Positions 27,533-36,827 are shown, numbered from the stretch's first letter. The stretch: DNA of 38,035 nucleotides from an uncultured bacterium (GCA_903864485.1 CAIPGD010000122.1:1-38035); one strand, 5' to 3'. Numbers and translations: made by a program. Notes: generated from the letters alone by a model not told the origin.

Positions 27533-28208
27533 TAGAACTATTCATTACCGCCCACGGCCGCACCTTCGGCATCGTGGCTGTCACCTCCAAATCGCGCAGC
27601 ATGCTGCCCGCCAACAGCCCATCTCGTACCCAATCCAGCGCTTGCCACCAGTCTTCATAGCCACGTCGGGCTGATGCGATCTGTTCCGGATGTGGTCGCC
27701 AGATGACCGGGCAAGCCATCAACTCGACTGTTCGCCACTTGCCACGCGAAAGCATTCGTTCCGTCCCAACGACAACGGCGCTTGCCCTTTCCCCATGCTG
27801 GTTCCTTTTGGTCTCCACAGGCACACAGCGCGGAACAGCCCCTGGCATCCAGTCCGGCGTAAGCCCAGCGCGGGCCAGTTCAGCCACGCGGATTGCCATG
27901 CGCTTGCCCCCGAGATTGTCAGGCATCGCGGCCACAATCGCTGCGATCAACTCAGCGTCTTCGTGGATGTAGCTTCCAATTTTGTGCTGTCCGCCATCAA
28001 CCTTGCAGCCCAGCGCTGCTCGTTGGATGAGTACATATTCAAGGCCGAACCCAAATCCCTGCCGGCGTTCAGGATCGGGTGGCTCAGGCAGTTCCAACTG
28101 CGCATGCTCGACGCGGAAGGCCCATTCAAGCGTCTGCTGCACGGACTTGGAATGCTTCGCTCGCTTCGGCCCAGCGGTGCGACCGTGCAAATTGCGTTCA
28201 TATTTCAT
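27510..28208 (-). CDS. conserved prophage protein in early operon
   Basis: 232 aa; ATGA overlap with the upstream gene. Confidence 0.65.
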   Translation of the reverse strand: MKYERNLHGRTAGPKRAKHSKSVQQTLEWAFRVEHAQLELPEPPDPERRQGFGFGLEYVLIQRAALGCKVDGGQHKIGSYIHEDAELIAAIVAAMPDNLGGKRMAIRVAELARAGLTPDWMPGAVPRCVPVETKRNQHGERASAVVVGTERMLSRGKWRTVELMACPVIWRPHPEQIASARRGYEDWWQALDWVRDGLLAGSMLRDLEVTATMPKVRPWAVMNSSSGRIVQL

Positions 28209-29215
28209 CGGATTCCTCGCTCTCGAAGACGCGATGCCGTCACCAGCCCACGGGCCAGCATCGCGTCGCGCATGGAGTTCGTGATCGCGCTGACGGGCAG
28301 GTAGCGATCGGAGTTGACCATCTTGGCATAAAAGTCTGGAACATCAGTCATTGGTAGGCATGCAGGCGCCACTGGTTGCTTGGACTTTCGTCGTTTGCGT
28401 GATGCATCGTCTGCTTTGCGCTGGGCAGCACGCTGCATGGTCCGATCGAGCGCCTTGGGCCCATCAGGCGGCTCGGGATGTTCGTGACGCGAAGCTTCCG
28501 TAGCCTCAAGGATTTCGGCTTCGGTCAGCCCGAGATCATTCTGCCAGCGGCGTACATGCTCCCGGGGCGGCCAGCCTTGCCACCAACCGGGCAGGGCGCC
28601 CTCAGGGGCAAAGCCCAGCGCCAAGAGCAGCGATCCGAAAAACTCTTCATCGAGGCCGCCGCGCCCACGCGCTGCCTCCTCCTCCTTTACAGGTTTACTT
28701 ACTGGTTCTCTTACAAGGTTACTGTCCGGATTTCGGACACGGCTTGAGGCATTTTCCGGACAAGGCTTGGGGTGAAAGTCGGACACGGCTTCGCGTCCGG
28801 CTTCCAGACACGGGTCGGTGGTTTTCAGCGCCATTGGGACGAATTCGGCTGAGTTTTCGGTGGGAAAGAATGGGAGGCTGTCCTCCACCTCGCTGCCATG
28901 TCCGGTTTCCGGACACGGGGCGCCCTGATATTGGGTAAAGCCCGGCTCAAACGACAAGATGTAGCGGGTCGGCATCTGCCGCTTGGTGCCAGGATTAAGC
29001 CGCTGCACCCGGCGGATGAGGCGAGCGCTCTCAAGCAAGGTCAGATGCTCATTCAGCGTCGATCGGCTGATCTCGCAGTCATGGGCCAATTGCTCCTGGG
29101 ACGGGAAACAGCCGAAGTCTGGATTGAACCGATCGCACAGATGCCAGAGCACGATCTTGGTCGTGGGCTTTAGCCCGCGTTGCTGGATGGCCCAATTGGT
29201 GGCGGCATGGCTCAT
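28205..29215 (-). CDS. HTH replication-initiator-like protein (lambda O-like role)
   Basis: N-terminal winged HTH (KIVLWHLCDRFNPDFGCFPSQEQLAHDCEISRSTLNEHLTLLESARLIRRV), low-complexity middle, conserved C-terminus. Confidence 0.7.
   Translation of the reverse strand: MSHAATNWAIQQRGLKPTTKIVLWHLCDRFNPDFGCFPSQEQLAHDCEISRSTLNEHLTLLESARLIRRVQRLNPGTKRQMPTRYILSFEPGFTQYQGAPCPETGHGSEVEDSLPFFPTENSAEFVPMALKTTDPCLEAGREAVSDFHPKPCPENASSRVRNPDSNLVREPVSKPVKEEEAARGRGGLDEEFFGSLLLALGFAPEGALPGWWQGWPPREHVRRWQNDLGLTEAEILEATEASRHEHPEPPDGPKALDRTMQRAAQRKADDASRKRRKSKQPVAPACLPMTDVPDFYAKMVNSDRYLPVSAITNSMRDAMLARGLVTASRLRERGIR
28684..28813. repeat. degenerate ~23-bp-period iteron array (CGGACAMGGCTTS core)
   Basis: CGGACACGGCTTG 28734, CGGACAAGGCTTG 28757, CGGACACGGCTTC 28780; degenerate flanking units. 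Confidence 0.65.
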
Positions 29216-29607
29216 GGTGCTGGCCTCCGTGTGGGAAGGGCGACACGGGTCGTGAAGCAGTGATCTGCCAAAGCGCCCAGCGCATCATCAAGCGAGCGCA
29301 CCAGGGCCCAACCAAAGCCCTGAGCAAGAACTGTGTCGCGGAACGCCTCTTGCGCTGGGCTCAGCCGCCCCTTGAGGGCTTTCAGCTCAAGGAACAGAAC
29401 GCGCCCGGCGCAGAGCACCATCAGGTCCGCAAAACCGGGATGGACGCCCATGCCAACCAAGATCGCCTGACGCTTCGCGCCGCGTGGGCCTGCATCGGTA
29501 ATCTCGTTAGGGCAATGATGGATGATCGCGCCTTTTGGGAGTGCAAACCGCAGTGCGATGACGACGGCGCGTTGCAGGTCGGCCTCGGGTGTGCCGCGCC
29601 CCTTCAT
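29212..29607 (-). CDS. VRR-NUC domain nuclease
   Basis: 131 aa: GTPEADLQRAVVIALRF...HPGFADLMVLCAGRVLFLELKALKGRLSPAQEAFRD. Confidence 0.85.
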   Translation of the reverse strand: MKGRGTPEADLQRAVVIALRFALPKGAIIHHCPNEITDAGPRGAKRQAILVGMGVHPGFADLMVLCAGRVLFLELKALKGRLSPAQEAFRDTVLAQGFGWALVRSLDDALGALADHCFTTRVALPTRRPAP

Positions 29608-29873
29608 CGTCCGACCTCCCTGTCAGGTCGACGATGTTCGGCCCACCTGGGCGACTTAGCGTCAAGGACCACCAGCAAGATCCGAGCGTCCTCACGCTCC
29701 CCAGGTGTCTCCCCATACTGGACCAGAACATTGCACGCCAGCCGGATCAGATGATCGGAATGGTTCACGACATCCGCCACGACGATGCGCGCCTCGCGTC
29801 GTCGCTCGTCGATCCATTCCCGGCGAGCTCGGTCCCGGGGGGCACTCTGGCGGAGGGGCAGGGGGATGTTCAT
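29604..29873 (-). CDS. hypothetical early protein
   Basis: MNIPLPLRQSAPRDRARREWIDERRREARIVVADVVNHSDHL; ATGA overlaps on both sides. Confidence 0.55.
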   Translation of the reverse strand: MNIPLPLRQSAPRDRARREWIDERRREARIVVADVVNHSDHLIRLACNVLVQYGETPGEREDARILLVVLDAKSPRWAEHRRPDREVGR

Positions 29874-30136
29874 TGCTGCCCACCCGAGCGCGAACGACGC
29901 GGGTCCCGTACCTCTTGTGTGTCCAGCCATTCAAGCACGGTCGTCCGGCGGTAGAGTATCTTGCGACCTGCCCTCACAAAGGCCGGCCCCCGTCGGGCAT
30001 CCGCCCAGCGCCGAAGGGTTTCCTCGCAAACCCCCAGTTCCTGGGCGAGGTCGTTGCGGCTGATCCAGCCCTGCAAGAGCGCGCCTTCGGACGCCCTGAT
30101 CTTCGGTGCCACTGCGTTGGTTTCAAGTTGCGTCAT
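29870..30136 (-). CDS. excisionase/AlpA-like HTH DNA-binding protein
   Basis: WISRNDLAQELGVCEETLRRWADARRGPAFVRAGRKILYRRTTVLEWLDTQEV. Confidence 0.75.
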   Translation of the reverse strand: MTQLETNAVAPKIRASEGALLQGWISRNDLAQELGVCEETLRRWADARRGPAFVRAGRKILYRRTTVLEWLDTQEVRDPRRSRSGGQQ

Positions 30137-30205
30137 CTGTTTTCTCCCGATTGTCGCCCGCTGCGGGCGAAGGTCGTGAGCAAGCAGAAGCACACCGGCA
30201 TGGGC

Positions 30206-30667
30206 GGCAGGGTGGCAGTGACCGGCAGTGAGATTGTGAACCTTGCCACCCCCCGTGCCACCCCTTGTTTTGTTGAGGTTGTTCAAAACTGCGCTGCGCT
30301 GCAGCGAGATGTATCGACTTTGCAAACTTGATTTTCTGGCTACCAGCAGGTCGCTGAAAGGTTAGATCGAGGTAGTTTCCCCGAAGTCGCCAACATTGGC
30401 GGGGTTTTGATGACATTCAGGGGTGGCAATGGGTGGCAGTGAGGGCGCTGAATTGCCGGTTTTTGTGCCGGTCCCTGATTTTACTAAGAAATCTGCGAAA
30501 GTTCGGGCAGGGATCTGGCCCAACTTCCGACATGACCATTTACCGGCATCGGCTTCACCGCGCTGAGCGTGGCGATTTGAAAAAACACCATATGCGCTCG
30601 GGTGGCGGCGGTGCGGCAGTGGGGTGGCATGCCCTCTGGGGTCACTGCCGGTCGCTGCCACCCTGCC
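30206..30667. repeat. GGGTGGCA motif cluster bounded by a 26-bp inverted repeat (25/26)
   Basis: GGCAGGGTGGCAGTGACCGGCAGTGA (30206-30231) vs reverse complement of TCACTGCCGGTCGCTGCCACCCTGCC (30642-30667); 7 exact GGGTGGCA/TGCCACCC plus one variant. Confidence 0.7.
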
Positions 30668-30740
30668 GGTCCGGGTCTCATGATTACCTTGCTAGAGCCG
30701 CGAATCTACGCGTCATGGACGGGGAAAAGGAGGTGCGTCG

Positions 30741-32000
30741 ATGCAAACAAGAGAACGCCTGACAGAGAAAATTGTCCGCGAGGCCACTTCGGCCGAGGGG
30801 CGCGATTACCAGATTTTCGATGACGAAATCCGCGGCTTTGCGGTGTGCATCTACCGAGGCGGGGGGCGTGCTTTCACGTTCGACTACCGCGTTGCCGGAC
30901 GGCAGCGCCGCATGACCTTCGGGCGCTGGCCGGAATGGACCGTGACGGCCGCCCGCGAGCGCGTCAGGGAACTCCGTCGGGAAGTGGACACCGGCCACGA
31001 TCCGCTTGGCGAACGCGAGCAGGTCAGGGAGGCGGCACGGGTGCCGGATTTGATTGACCGTTATCTGAAGGAGCATTGCACCCGGCTTTCGCCGACAAAC
31101 GCCTCTGACCAGAAATCGATGATGATGAAGCTGGTGGCACCGCATTGGAGCAAGAAGCTGGTAACGGAAATCACGAAGTCCGATGTGGAGAAGCTGCTTG
31201 CGAAAGTCGCCGAGGGCAGGGCGCGGCCGCACAAGGAAAAGCCCAACAATCGCGCCCGCAAGCTCCAACCTCCAAGGCCGACGCCGGTGCGCGCAAACCG
31301 CTTGGGCGAGGCGCTTCGCAAGATGTTCAATCTCGCCGTCGAGTGGGGGATGCGTGCCGACAATCCTGCCAGCAGCTTCTATCGCCGGATCGAGAATGCG
31401 CGCGAACGATTCCTGATCAAGGATGAGATCGATCGACTCGCCAAGGCACTCGATGCCGACGAGGATCAGCGCGCAGCCGGCATTATCCGGATTTGCCTAT
31501 TGACCGGTGCCCGTGTTGGCGAGGTTCGGCAGGCGCGGTTTGAGCAGTTCAACCTCGAACTGGGCATCTGGACCAAGCCCGCCGCGACGACCAAGCAGCG
31601 CAAGGTCCATCGTGTGCCAATCTCGGAGGAGGTTGCCGCCATTGTGCGCCAGCGCCAATTGCTGGTGACCAAGGGTAATCCATGGCTTTTTCCGGGCGAT
31701 GTGCCGGGGCAGCCCGTCAAGGAAATCCGGCGGTTCTGGCGGCGTATTCAGGGGACAACCGGTATTGGCGATGCGCGGATCCATGACCTGCGCCACACTT
31801 TCGCTTCGCTCTTGGTCAGCGGTGGTGCGTCGCTTGAGATGATTGGCAAGTTGCTGGGCCATACCCAGATGCAGACTACGCAACGCTATGCGCATTTGCT
31901 TGATGCGCCACTGCGGGCAGGTCTAGACGCCGTCGCCAGTGCGATCCGCCCAAGGTTGAAGGTTGTGCATGATGAAACGATTGAGCGAAAGTCGGCCTGA
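30741..32000 (+). CDS. int: tyrosine site-specific integrase
   Basis: 419 aa; N-terminal DUF4102-like arm domain; LTGARVGEV, HDLRHTFASLLVSGGASLEMIGKLLGHTQMQTTQRYAHL. Confidence 0.93.
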   Translation: MQTRERLTEKIVREATSAEGRDYQIFDDEIRGFAVCIYRGGGRAFTFDYRVAGRQRRMTFGRWPEWTVTAARERVRELRREVDTGHDPLGEREQVREAARVPDLIDRYLKEHCTRLSPTNASDQKSMMMKLVAPHWSKKLVTEITKSDVEKLLAKVAEGRARPHKEKPNNRARKLQPPRPTPVRANRLGEALRKMFNLAVEWGMRADNPASSFYRRIENARERFLIKDEIDRLAKALDADEDQRAAGIIRICLLTGARVGEVRQARFEQFNLELGIWTKPAATTKQRKVHRVPISEEVAAIVRQRQLLVTKGNPWLFPGDVPGQPVKEIRRFWRRIQGTTGIGDARIHDLRHTFASLLVSGGASLEMIGKLLGHTQMQTTQRYAHLLDAPLRAGLDAVASAIRPRLKVVHDETIERKSA

Positions 32001-32008
32001 CGGAAGAA

Positions 32009-32776
32009 TTACAAAGAGAGCTCTTCGATTTCGATCGCAGATAGCAACAGGCGCGATCGCCGGGCGATCCGGCGCGTGAGATGCTGAAACATAGGATCAA
32101 AGATGTCTTCAGCGTCAGCCACTTTCATTCCGACGAATTTTGCGCCCCAACCGCGAGCGTGCATCTGTTCGGCGACCTGCTCTGCGTTCGCCGGTCGTTT
32201 GCCCTTGTCCGGACCCTTATTCGAATTGCGCACGACGAAGCCGCAAAATGCACCGTCTTTATGTGCAAAGATTGACGGATCCACTTCTAGATCTGTCTGC
32301 CAGCTTGCGATTGTCCATCCGTTCGCGACCAAGTGCTGGCGAACTGCCTGAACACCAACATCGTGGATTTCCCAAGGTGTCATCAAAATGGGCTGATCTG
32401 TGACGCGTTCGAAGGGGTTTAGGGGGGCTTGGGTTTTCCAATCGATCAGCCCCCATCCCAGTTCGACGGGCTTCCAACCGTCGTCGACGCGTTTCATCGG
32501 CATGATGCATCCAATGCAGTTCGCGTCTTCGACAGCCGTCGCCAGTCTTCTTTCTTGGTACCAGCCGTTATCCTGCGCATTCACGTCCATAATTTGTATG
32601 AAAAACAACTGGTTTCCCAGCGCGAACGAGAGATGCTCGCGAAACGGGGGAAGGTCAGCGCGCAGCCAAGAGGCCCCCGCATCTCGGACACGCAAGTTCA
32701 GGTGGCGTCCCGCTGCCAGCCAGCATGCCTCAAAGTCGGGCGTCAGCTCAAAGGGTTTGATTTCATAGGTGGTCAT
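32009..32776 (-). CDS. hypothetical cargo protein
   Basis: 255-aa ORF, convergent with integrase; no family recognised. Confidence 0.55.
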   Translation of the reverse strand: MTTYEIKPFELTPDFEACWLAAGRHLNLRVRDAGASWLRADLPPFREHLSFALGNQLFFIQIMDVNAQDNGWYQERRLATAVEDANCIGCIMPMKRVDDGWKPVELGWGLIDWKTQAPLNPFERVTDQPILMTPWEIHDVGVQAVRQHLVANGWTIASWQTDLEVDPSIFAHKDGAFCGFVVRNSNKGPDKGKRPANAEQVAEQMHARGWGAKFVGMKVADAEDIFDPMFQHLTRRIARRSRLLLSAIEIEELSL

Positions 32777-32879
32777 CGCAGACCTCTCGGACCTTGTTGT
32801 TCGGGCCTAGTGTTACATAGGCAGAGCGTTTGGGCCATCCTAGGCGAAGATGGCCCAATTCAGCCACCTCGCGGACGTG

Positions 32880-33485
32880 TCAGTTTTTGTCCTGCTTCTT
32901 TGTCAATTCGCGCCAGATTGGCGTAATCCTGCGCCGGATAGAGCGTTCATCGGGCACCTCGTTCCCGTCTGAATGTTCCACGAACCATTCCTGCATGTCG
33001 CCGACGAGTTCCCCCTGCGAGGCTGGCAGGCCCTGTTCGTGGATGCGAAGGGCCAGGGCCTGCAACATACCCTCCCAGTCATAGGGTGAGACCGATCCTG
33101 TGCTGGCGCTCACTCGTCGAAAGAGCTCGTTCTTTTCCTCGAAGCGGTGAACTTGAAGGCCAGAAATCAGCAGGTCGGCCACCGACACCTCTACGCCTGC
33201 GACTGGATCGGTGATGAGCTGCCAGTCCGCTTCGTTCTTGGTGCGAACCCTGCGCAGCCAGGCTGTTTGTGGCCCAGTTCCGCAACGTCGGAACATCGGT
33301 AGGATGTCGAAGGTGGAAATAATCACTGCGCCGGCGACAATCTTCTCACCGCACATCGCGGGCGGGATCCCCGTCAAAATGTCGAAATGTCCGGCCGCGG
33401 ACCAACCGGCGACATCCGCGATCGTATAGCCCCAACGGGCAGCAACTTCATGGACGGCGTAGAACTCTCGTTTTGGTAGCTTCAT
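32880..33485 (-). CDS. hypothetical protein with N-terminal HTH-like segment
   Basis: 201 aa; FYAVHEVAARWGYTIADVAGWSAAGHFDI resembles a MerR/excisionase-type HTH. Confidence 0.6.
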   Translation of the reverse strand: MKLPKREFYAVHEVAARWGYTIADVAGWSAAGHFDILTGIPPAMCGEKIVAGAVIISTFDILPMFRRCGTGPQTAWLRRVRTKNEADWQLITDPVAGVEVSVADLLISGLQVHRFEEKNELFRRVSASTGSVSPYDWEGMLQALALRIHEQGLPASQGELVGDMQEWFVEHSDGNEVPDERSIRRRITPIWRELTKKQDKN

Positions 33486-33844
33486 GCTTGCTCCTGTCTG
33501 GTACAGGGGCCCGTCGCTTCCTCATGCTCGGTGCCCAATCTTCGAAAAAACGCAGGCAATGCCCAGCGCTCCCCCAAAGAGTTGTTCCGAGTCGCCTGCA
33601 TCCCGAGTGTGCATCACCTCAGGCGGCAAGCGGTGGTTTGCAGCCGAGCACGGGCGTTCCCAGACAACGGTAAAGGCATTATCGGTCGAAATTGCAGGAC
33701 TGCGATGTCCGACCCTTGCTGGGGTTTATCAAAGATGCTTCTGGCATCGTCCGGCAAGTAGCTTAGCTGCTCTTGCTTTTGAACGGTCTCATCACGACCG
33801 TCGTGGGACGTCGGGCTGGTAATCAAACAGCGATCTCCGCAATC

Positions 33845-33953
33845 AGTTACGTAACTTTGTTGGAAATTCGTTTTTGAAATTTAAATTTTCATTTGATGCA
33901 TTGACCGAGCGCTCTGCGCGGGTTACGTTACCTAAAAATCAAGTTAGGTAACC
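33845..33953 (+). promoter_or_regulatory. GTTAC-type palindromic operator cluster
   Basis: AGTTACGTAACT (33845-33856) and GTTACCTAA-N8-TTAGGTAAC (33927-33952) directly upstream of ATG 33956. Confidence 0.6.
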
Positions 33954-33955
33954 GC

Positions 33956-34618
33956 ATGAACATCACAAATTCCGAAAAACAAGCCAGGTTTCGCAAGAAG
34001 GATGCCCTTAAGCGTGGGGCAGAACAGATCTTTCGCGAATGGCAGGGGCACATCAATGGAAGTAGAGTTCCTCCTGAGGAGGTCCTCCAGCTGCTTGAGA
34101 AGGCATGTGACCTGCCCTCAGGCTGGACGGACGAAGACTACCTTCGGGCTGTAAACAGGTTGGAGCAATTCCGGCTCGACCTTCTTACCAACGCGCATGA
34201 TCTGTCGAACGACGTCAACTCTGCCCACTCGACGGATCCTCAATCGGGGCAGGTTCGCTTCAAGCCTGGTATGGTCGAACTGGCAAGGCGTGACGTGGAA
34301 CTGGGACATGAGCTTGCCCGGCACCTCATCTCTGCGATCCAACTTTCAAAGTGCGGCGAGGTCGCAACCACAGCAGCTATCATGGAAGTCGTGCGCCATA
34401 TTGCTCGCGACTTAGTCGTTTCACCGCAGATCCCGAGGTCGCCTGCGACAACAGCATGCTTGGCGGCTCTGCCGCAATATCTTGACCGGCCAGAATGGTT
34501 CGCTGACGAGATGGTGAACATGTTGTGGGACCGCCTTGGCCGAGAACTCTGCGCGCAAATAGGGTCAAAACTTTCCTCGGGGGTAAAGGAGTGGAAACAT
34601 GCAGCGGATTTCTCCTGA
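33956..34618 (+). CDS. hypothetical cargo protein
   Basis: 220 aa; overlaps the HNH gene start by 20 bp; operator-like palindromes upstream. Confidence 0.6.
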   Translation: MNITNSEKQARFRKKDALKRGAEQIFREWQGHINGSRVPPEEVLQLLEKACDLPSGWTDEDYLRAVNRLEQFRLDLLTNAHDLSNDVNSAHSTDPQSGQVRFKPGMVELARRDVELGHELARHLISAIQLSKCGEVATTAAIMEVVRHIARDLVVSPQIPRSPATTACLAALPQYLDRPEWFADEMVNMLWDRLGRELCAQIGSKLSSGVKEWKHAADFS

Positions 34619-35591
34619 CCAATTTGGGCGACAAGTTCCCTGCAATTATAGGGGGGAGCGCTACGTTATCCGCGACAACGGCGCGGTCTGCCGTAAGCGT
34701 CGACCAAATATGCGGCAACGCCCCCACGATGAGACATGGACGTTCGGAAAGCCCTGCGCGACCTCTGGATACATGAAGGTCTCGACCCATGCGGTTCATC
34801 GCGTTGTCGCCACCGGTTTTCTTGGCGAACCTCCGTCCGAAACGCATGTCGTTGACCACATCGACACCAATCGAAGGAACAATCGCCCGCAAAATTTGCG
34901 CTGGGTTACCCGCATGGAGAACATTCTTCTAAACCCTATTACGTCCCGCCGGATCATTGATGCTTACGGAAGCATCGAGGCGTTCTTGGACAACCCCACT
35001 AAGTCTGAGCGCGGATCCTTGGAGCCAAATTTCGCCTGGATGAAAGCAGTTAGTTCCAAAGAAGCGCAGTCCAGTTTGGATCGGATGCTTGCATGGGCTC
35101 GTCGAGAAGAACTTGGTTCTGCTGAAACCCTAGGCAATTGGGTGCAACGGCGCGGATTTCCCAAGGAAAGACTGCCGCAGGCTTTCCAGGGAGAGCCGCT
35201 GACTAAGCCCTCGCTTACTGTGGGTGCTGCGCAGCGGAAATGGCGAGAGCCCACGGAGTTTCCACTTTGTCCATATCCTGCCGCGCGAGACGGCTTGCAA
35301 GCCTATGCCATGGCAATTTCCATCGGCGGCGTATTCTCCCGCAACCGGTATGGCGACGTGCTGGTGGAAGCCGTGGGTTGGACGCCAGATGGCTCGGGAC
35401 TACTTGTTCTGGGTCTGATGCCACCGAACGCGCAGAAACCTTGGGCGCTGGCCCAAATCACATTGGAGGACGGCATCTTCGTCCATGCCAATTGCGGTAG
35501 CTTTTTCGAGGACGAAGGGGCGCAAAAATACTTCGTGCTCGCTCAGGGGCGTGAGTGGGCAGGGGGCGATACGTTCGACGACTACTGCTGA
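34599..35591 (+). CDS. HNH endonuclease-domain protein
   Basis: VHRVVATGFLGEPPSETHVVDHIDTNRRNNRPQNLRWVTRMENILLN is HNH_3-like; long C-terminal extension of unknown type. Confidence 0.75.
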   Translation: MQRISPDQFGRQVPCNYRGERYVIRDNGAVCRKRRPNMRQRPHDETWTFGKPCATSGYMKVSTHAVHRVVATGFLGEPPSETHVVDHIDTNRRNNRPQNLRWVTRMENILLNPITSRRIIDAYGSIEAFLDNPTKSERGSLEPNFAWMKAVSSKEAQSSLDRMLAWARREELGSAETLGNWVQRRGFPKERLPQAFQGEPLTKPSLTVGAAQRKWREPTEFPLCPYPAARDGLQAYAMAISIGGVFSRNRYGDVLVEAVGWTPDGSGLLVLGLMPPNAQKPWALAQITLEDGIFVHANCGSFFEDEGAQKYFVLAQGREWAGGDTFDDYC

Positions 35592-35772
35592 AGTTGGCCT
35601 GCTGTTGGGACATGAATCGGATGTGAATGGTAAGGCCGGAATGGGCGGAGAACTGCCTGACGGCGGAGCGGTGGAACCGCGCAGCAGATACAGCGAAACA
35701 GAAAAAGCGGCCATTCGGGCACTGTTGCAGCAAGTCGGCCTTAGGCGTGACTTCCCCTTTCCCCCTTCAGGT

Positions 35773-36190
35773 TCAGGCCACGCGGACGATCTCGGCGGTG
35801 CCGAGCGCGTTGAAGCGGTTCATCAGAGCGACGCGGATGTGGATTTCGGCGGTTTGGTATCCGAAGGACTTGAGGCCCCGCCTCTTTGCCTCGGCGCTAC
35901 TTCGAGCATAGTATCCAGTCCATCGCTTCCAAAACGCCCTGCCATAGTAACGCGTGGCGCGCAGGGTTTCGTCGCGGGCCACGGCCGCTGGGCAAGCCTC
36001 CCCCAAGGTCGGCCATTCTTGCGGATCTGGATGATCGCCGTGCCGCCGGGTGCGATGATGGCGCCGTGGAAGCAGCGGGTTGGCGCCCAGGGCGGCCTTC
36101 ATGTGACGCATGCCAGGTCATCTCCTTGTCCAGCCAGACCAGCAAGGACCCGCGGTTGCGGAGTGCTGCCCTTGCCATCGGGCTCGAACC
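35773..36190 (-). pseudogene. IS5-family transposase relic, internally deleted and frameshifted
   Basis: N-term RNRGSLLVWLDKEMTWHASHEGRPGRQP (frame 35897-36178) and C-term RATRYYGRAFWKRWTGYYARSSAEAKRRGLKSFGYQTAEIHIRVALMNRFNALGTAEIVRVA (frame 35773-36111) on the same strand; central catalytic part missing. Confidence 0.75.
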
Positions 36191-36587
36191 GGATGGCGCC
36201 GCGATGGCTCGACAGGCAGACCAGCTAGTCGTGCGGTAACGTGCGGGCTTGGGCTTGCTCCTGTAACCCGTCTAAACACATGGATTCACGATGTAGGTCC
36301 TTCACGGCGAGAGTTCTGAAACATTGCCCTGCTGATCATATTTTATGGCACTTTTCAATTTTTTAGTATTTCCTTTGATCGCGGGGCAAGCTGTGTTATT
36401 TTTTTCCGTGTGGTGCTTCGTCTTCGGTTTGGGGGTTGTCGGCAGAAGGGCAAGAGACCGATGGTCAGGCGTCACGAATCCTTGAATCTTGGCAGAAAAC
36501 CGCTTAATCCGCCGTTTATCAGTCGTTAACCCGCCCATGCGTACTATATACCGAGTGAAGCAGCTCTCTCATCGAAAGGAGGATCAG

Positions 36588-36827
36588 ATGCTTGCAGAGT
36601 TCATCAGATGGTTCAACTTTCTCGCAGAGAAGACGGACAAGCCGCAGTTTCGCTCGCAACGCGAGGCAATCGACTTCGTTCGTCGTGTCACTAATGAGAG
36701 CGGCGGTCCAAACGCAAAGATTTTGAAGATGCGCAAGGATTATGTCACTGTTCTCAAAGAGCAAAAAACCCGCGCCAGCGCCGGAAACCAAGGCGAGCCT
36801 CAACCTATCACGGTTAATAGTCGCTAA
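36588..36827 (+). CDS. small ORF, candidate partner of the GNAT gene
   Basis: 79 aa from ATG 36588 preceded by AAAGGAGGA; overlaps the GNAT ORF. Confidence 0.5.
   Translation: MLAEFIRWFNFLAEKTDKPQFRSQREAIDFVRRVTNESGGPNAKILKMRKDYVTVLKEQKTRASAGNQGEPQPITVNSR

Noticed and set aside
28684-28813. CRISPR array
   Set aside because: Short degenerate units with no unique spacers, inside a coding gene; iteron interpretation fits better
29705-30331. 208-aa plus-strand ORF
   Set aside because: Antisense to the early operon and runs through the repeat-rich intergenic region
30684-31268. 194-aa minus-strand ORF
   Set aside because: Antisense to the integrase, which has clear family motifs
35485-36228. 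247-aa plus-strand ORF
   Set aside because: Overlaps the HNH gene end and runs antisense to the IS5-family relic; composition not protein-like
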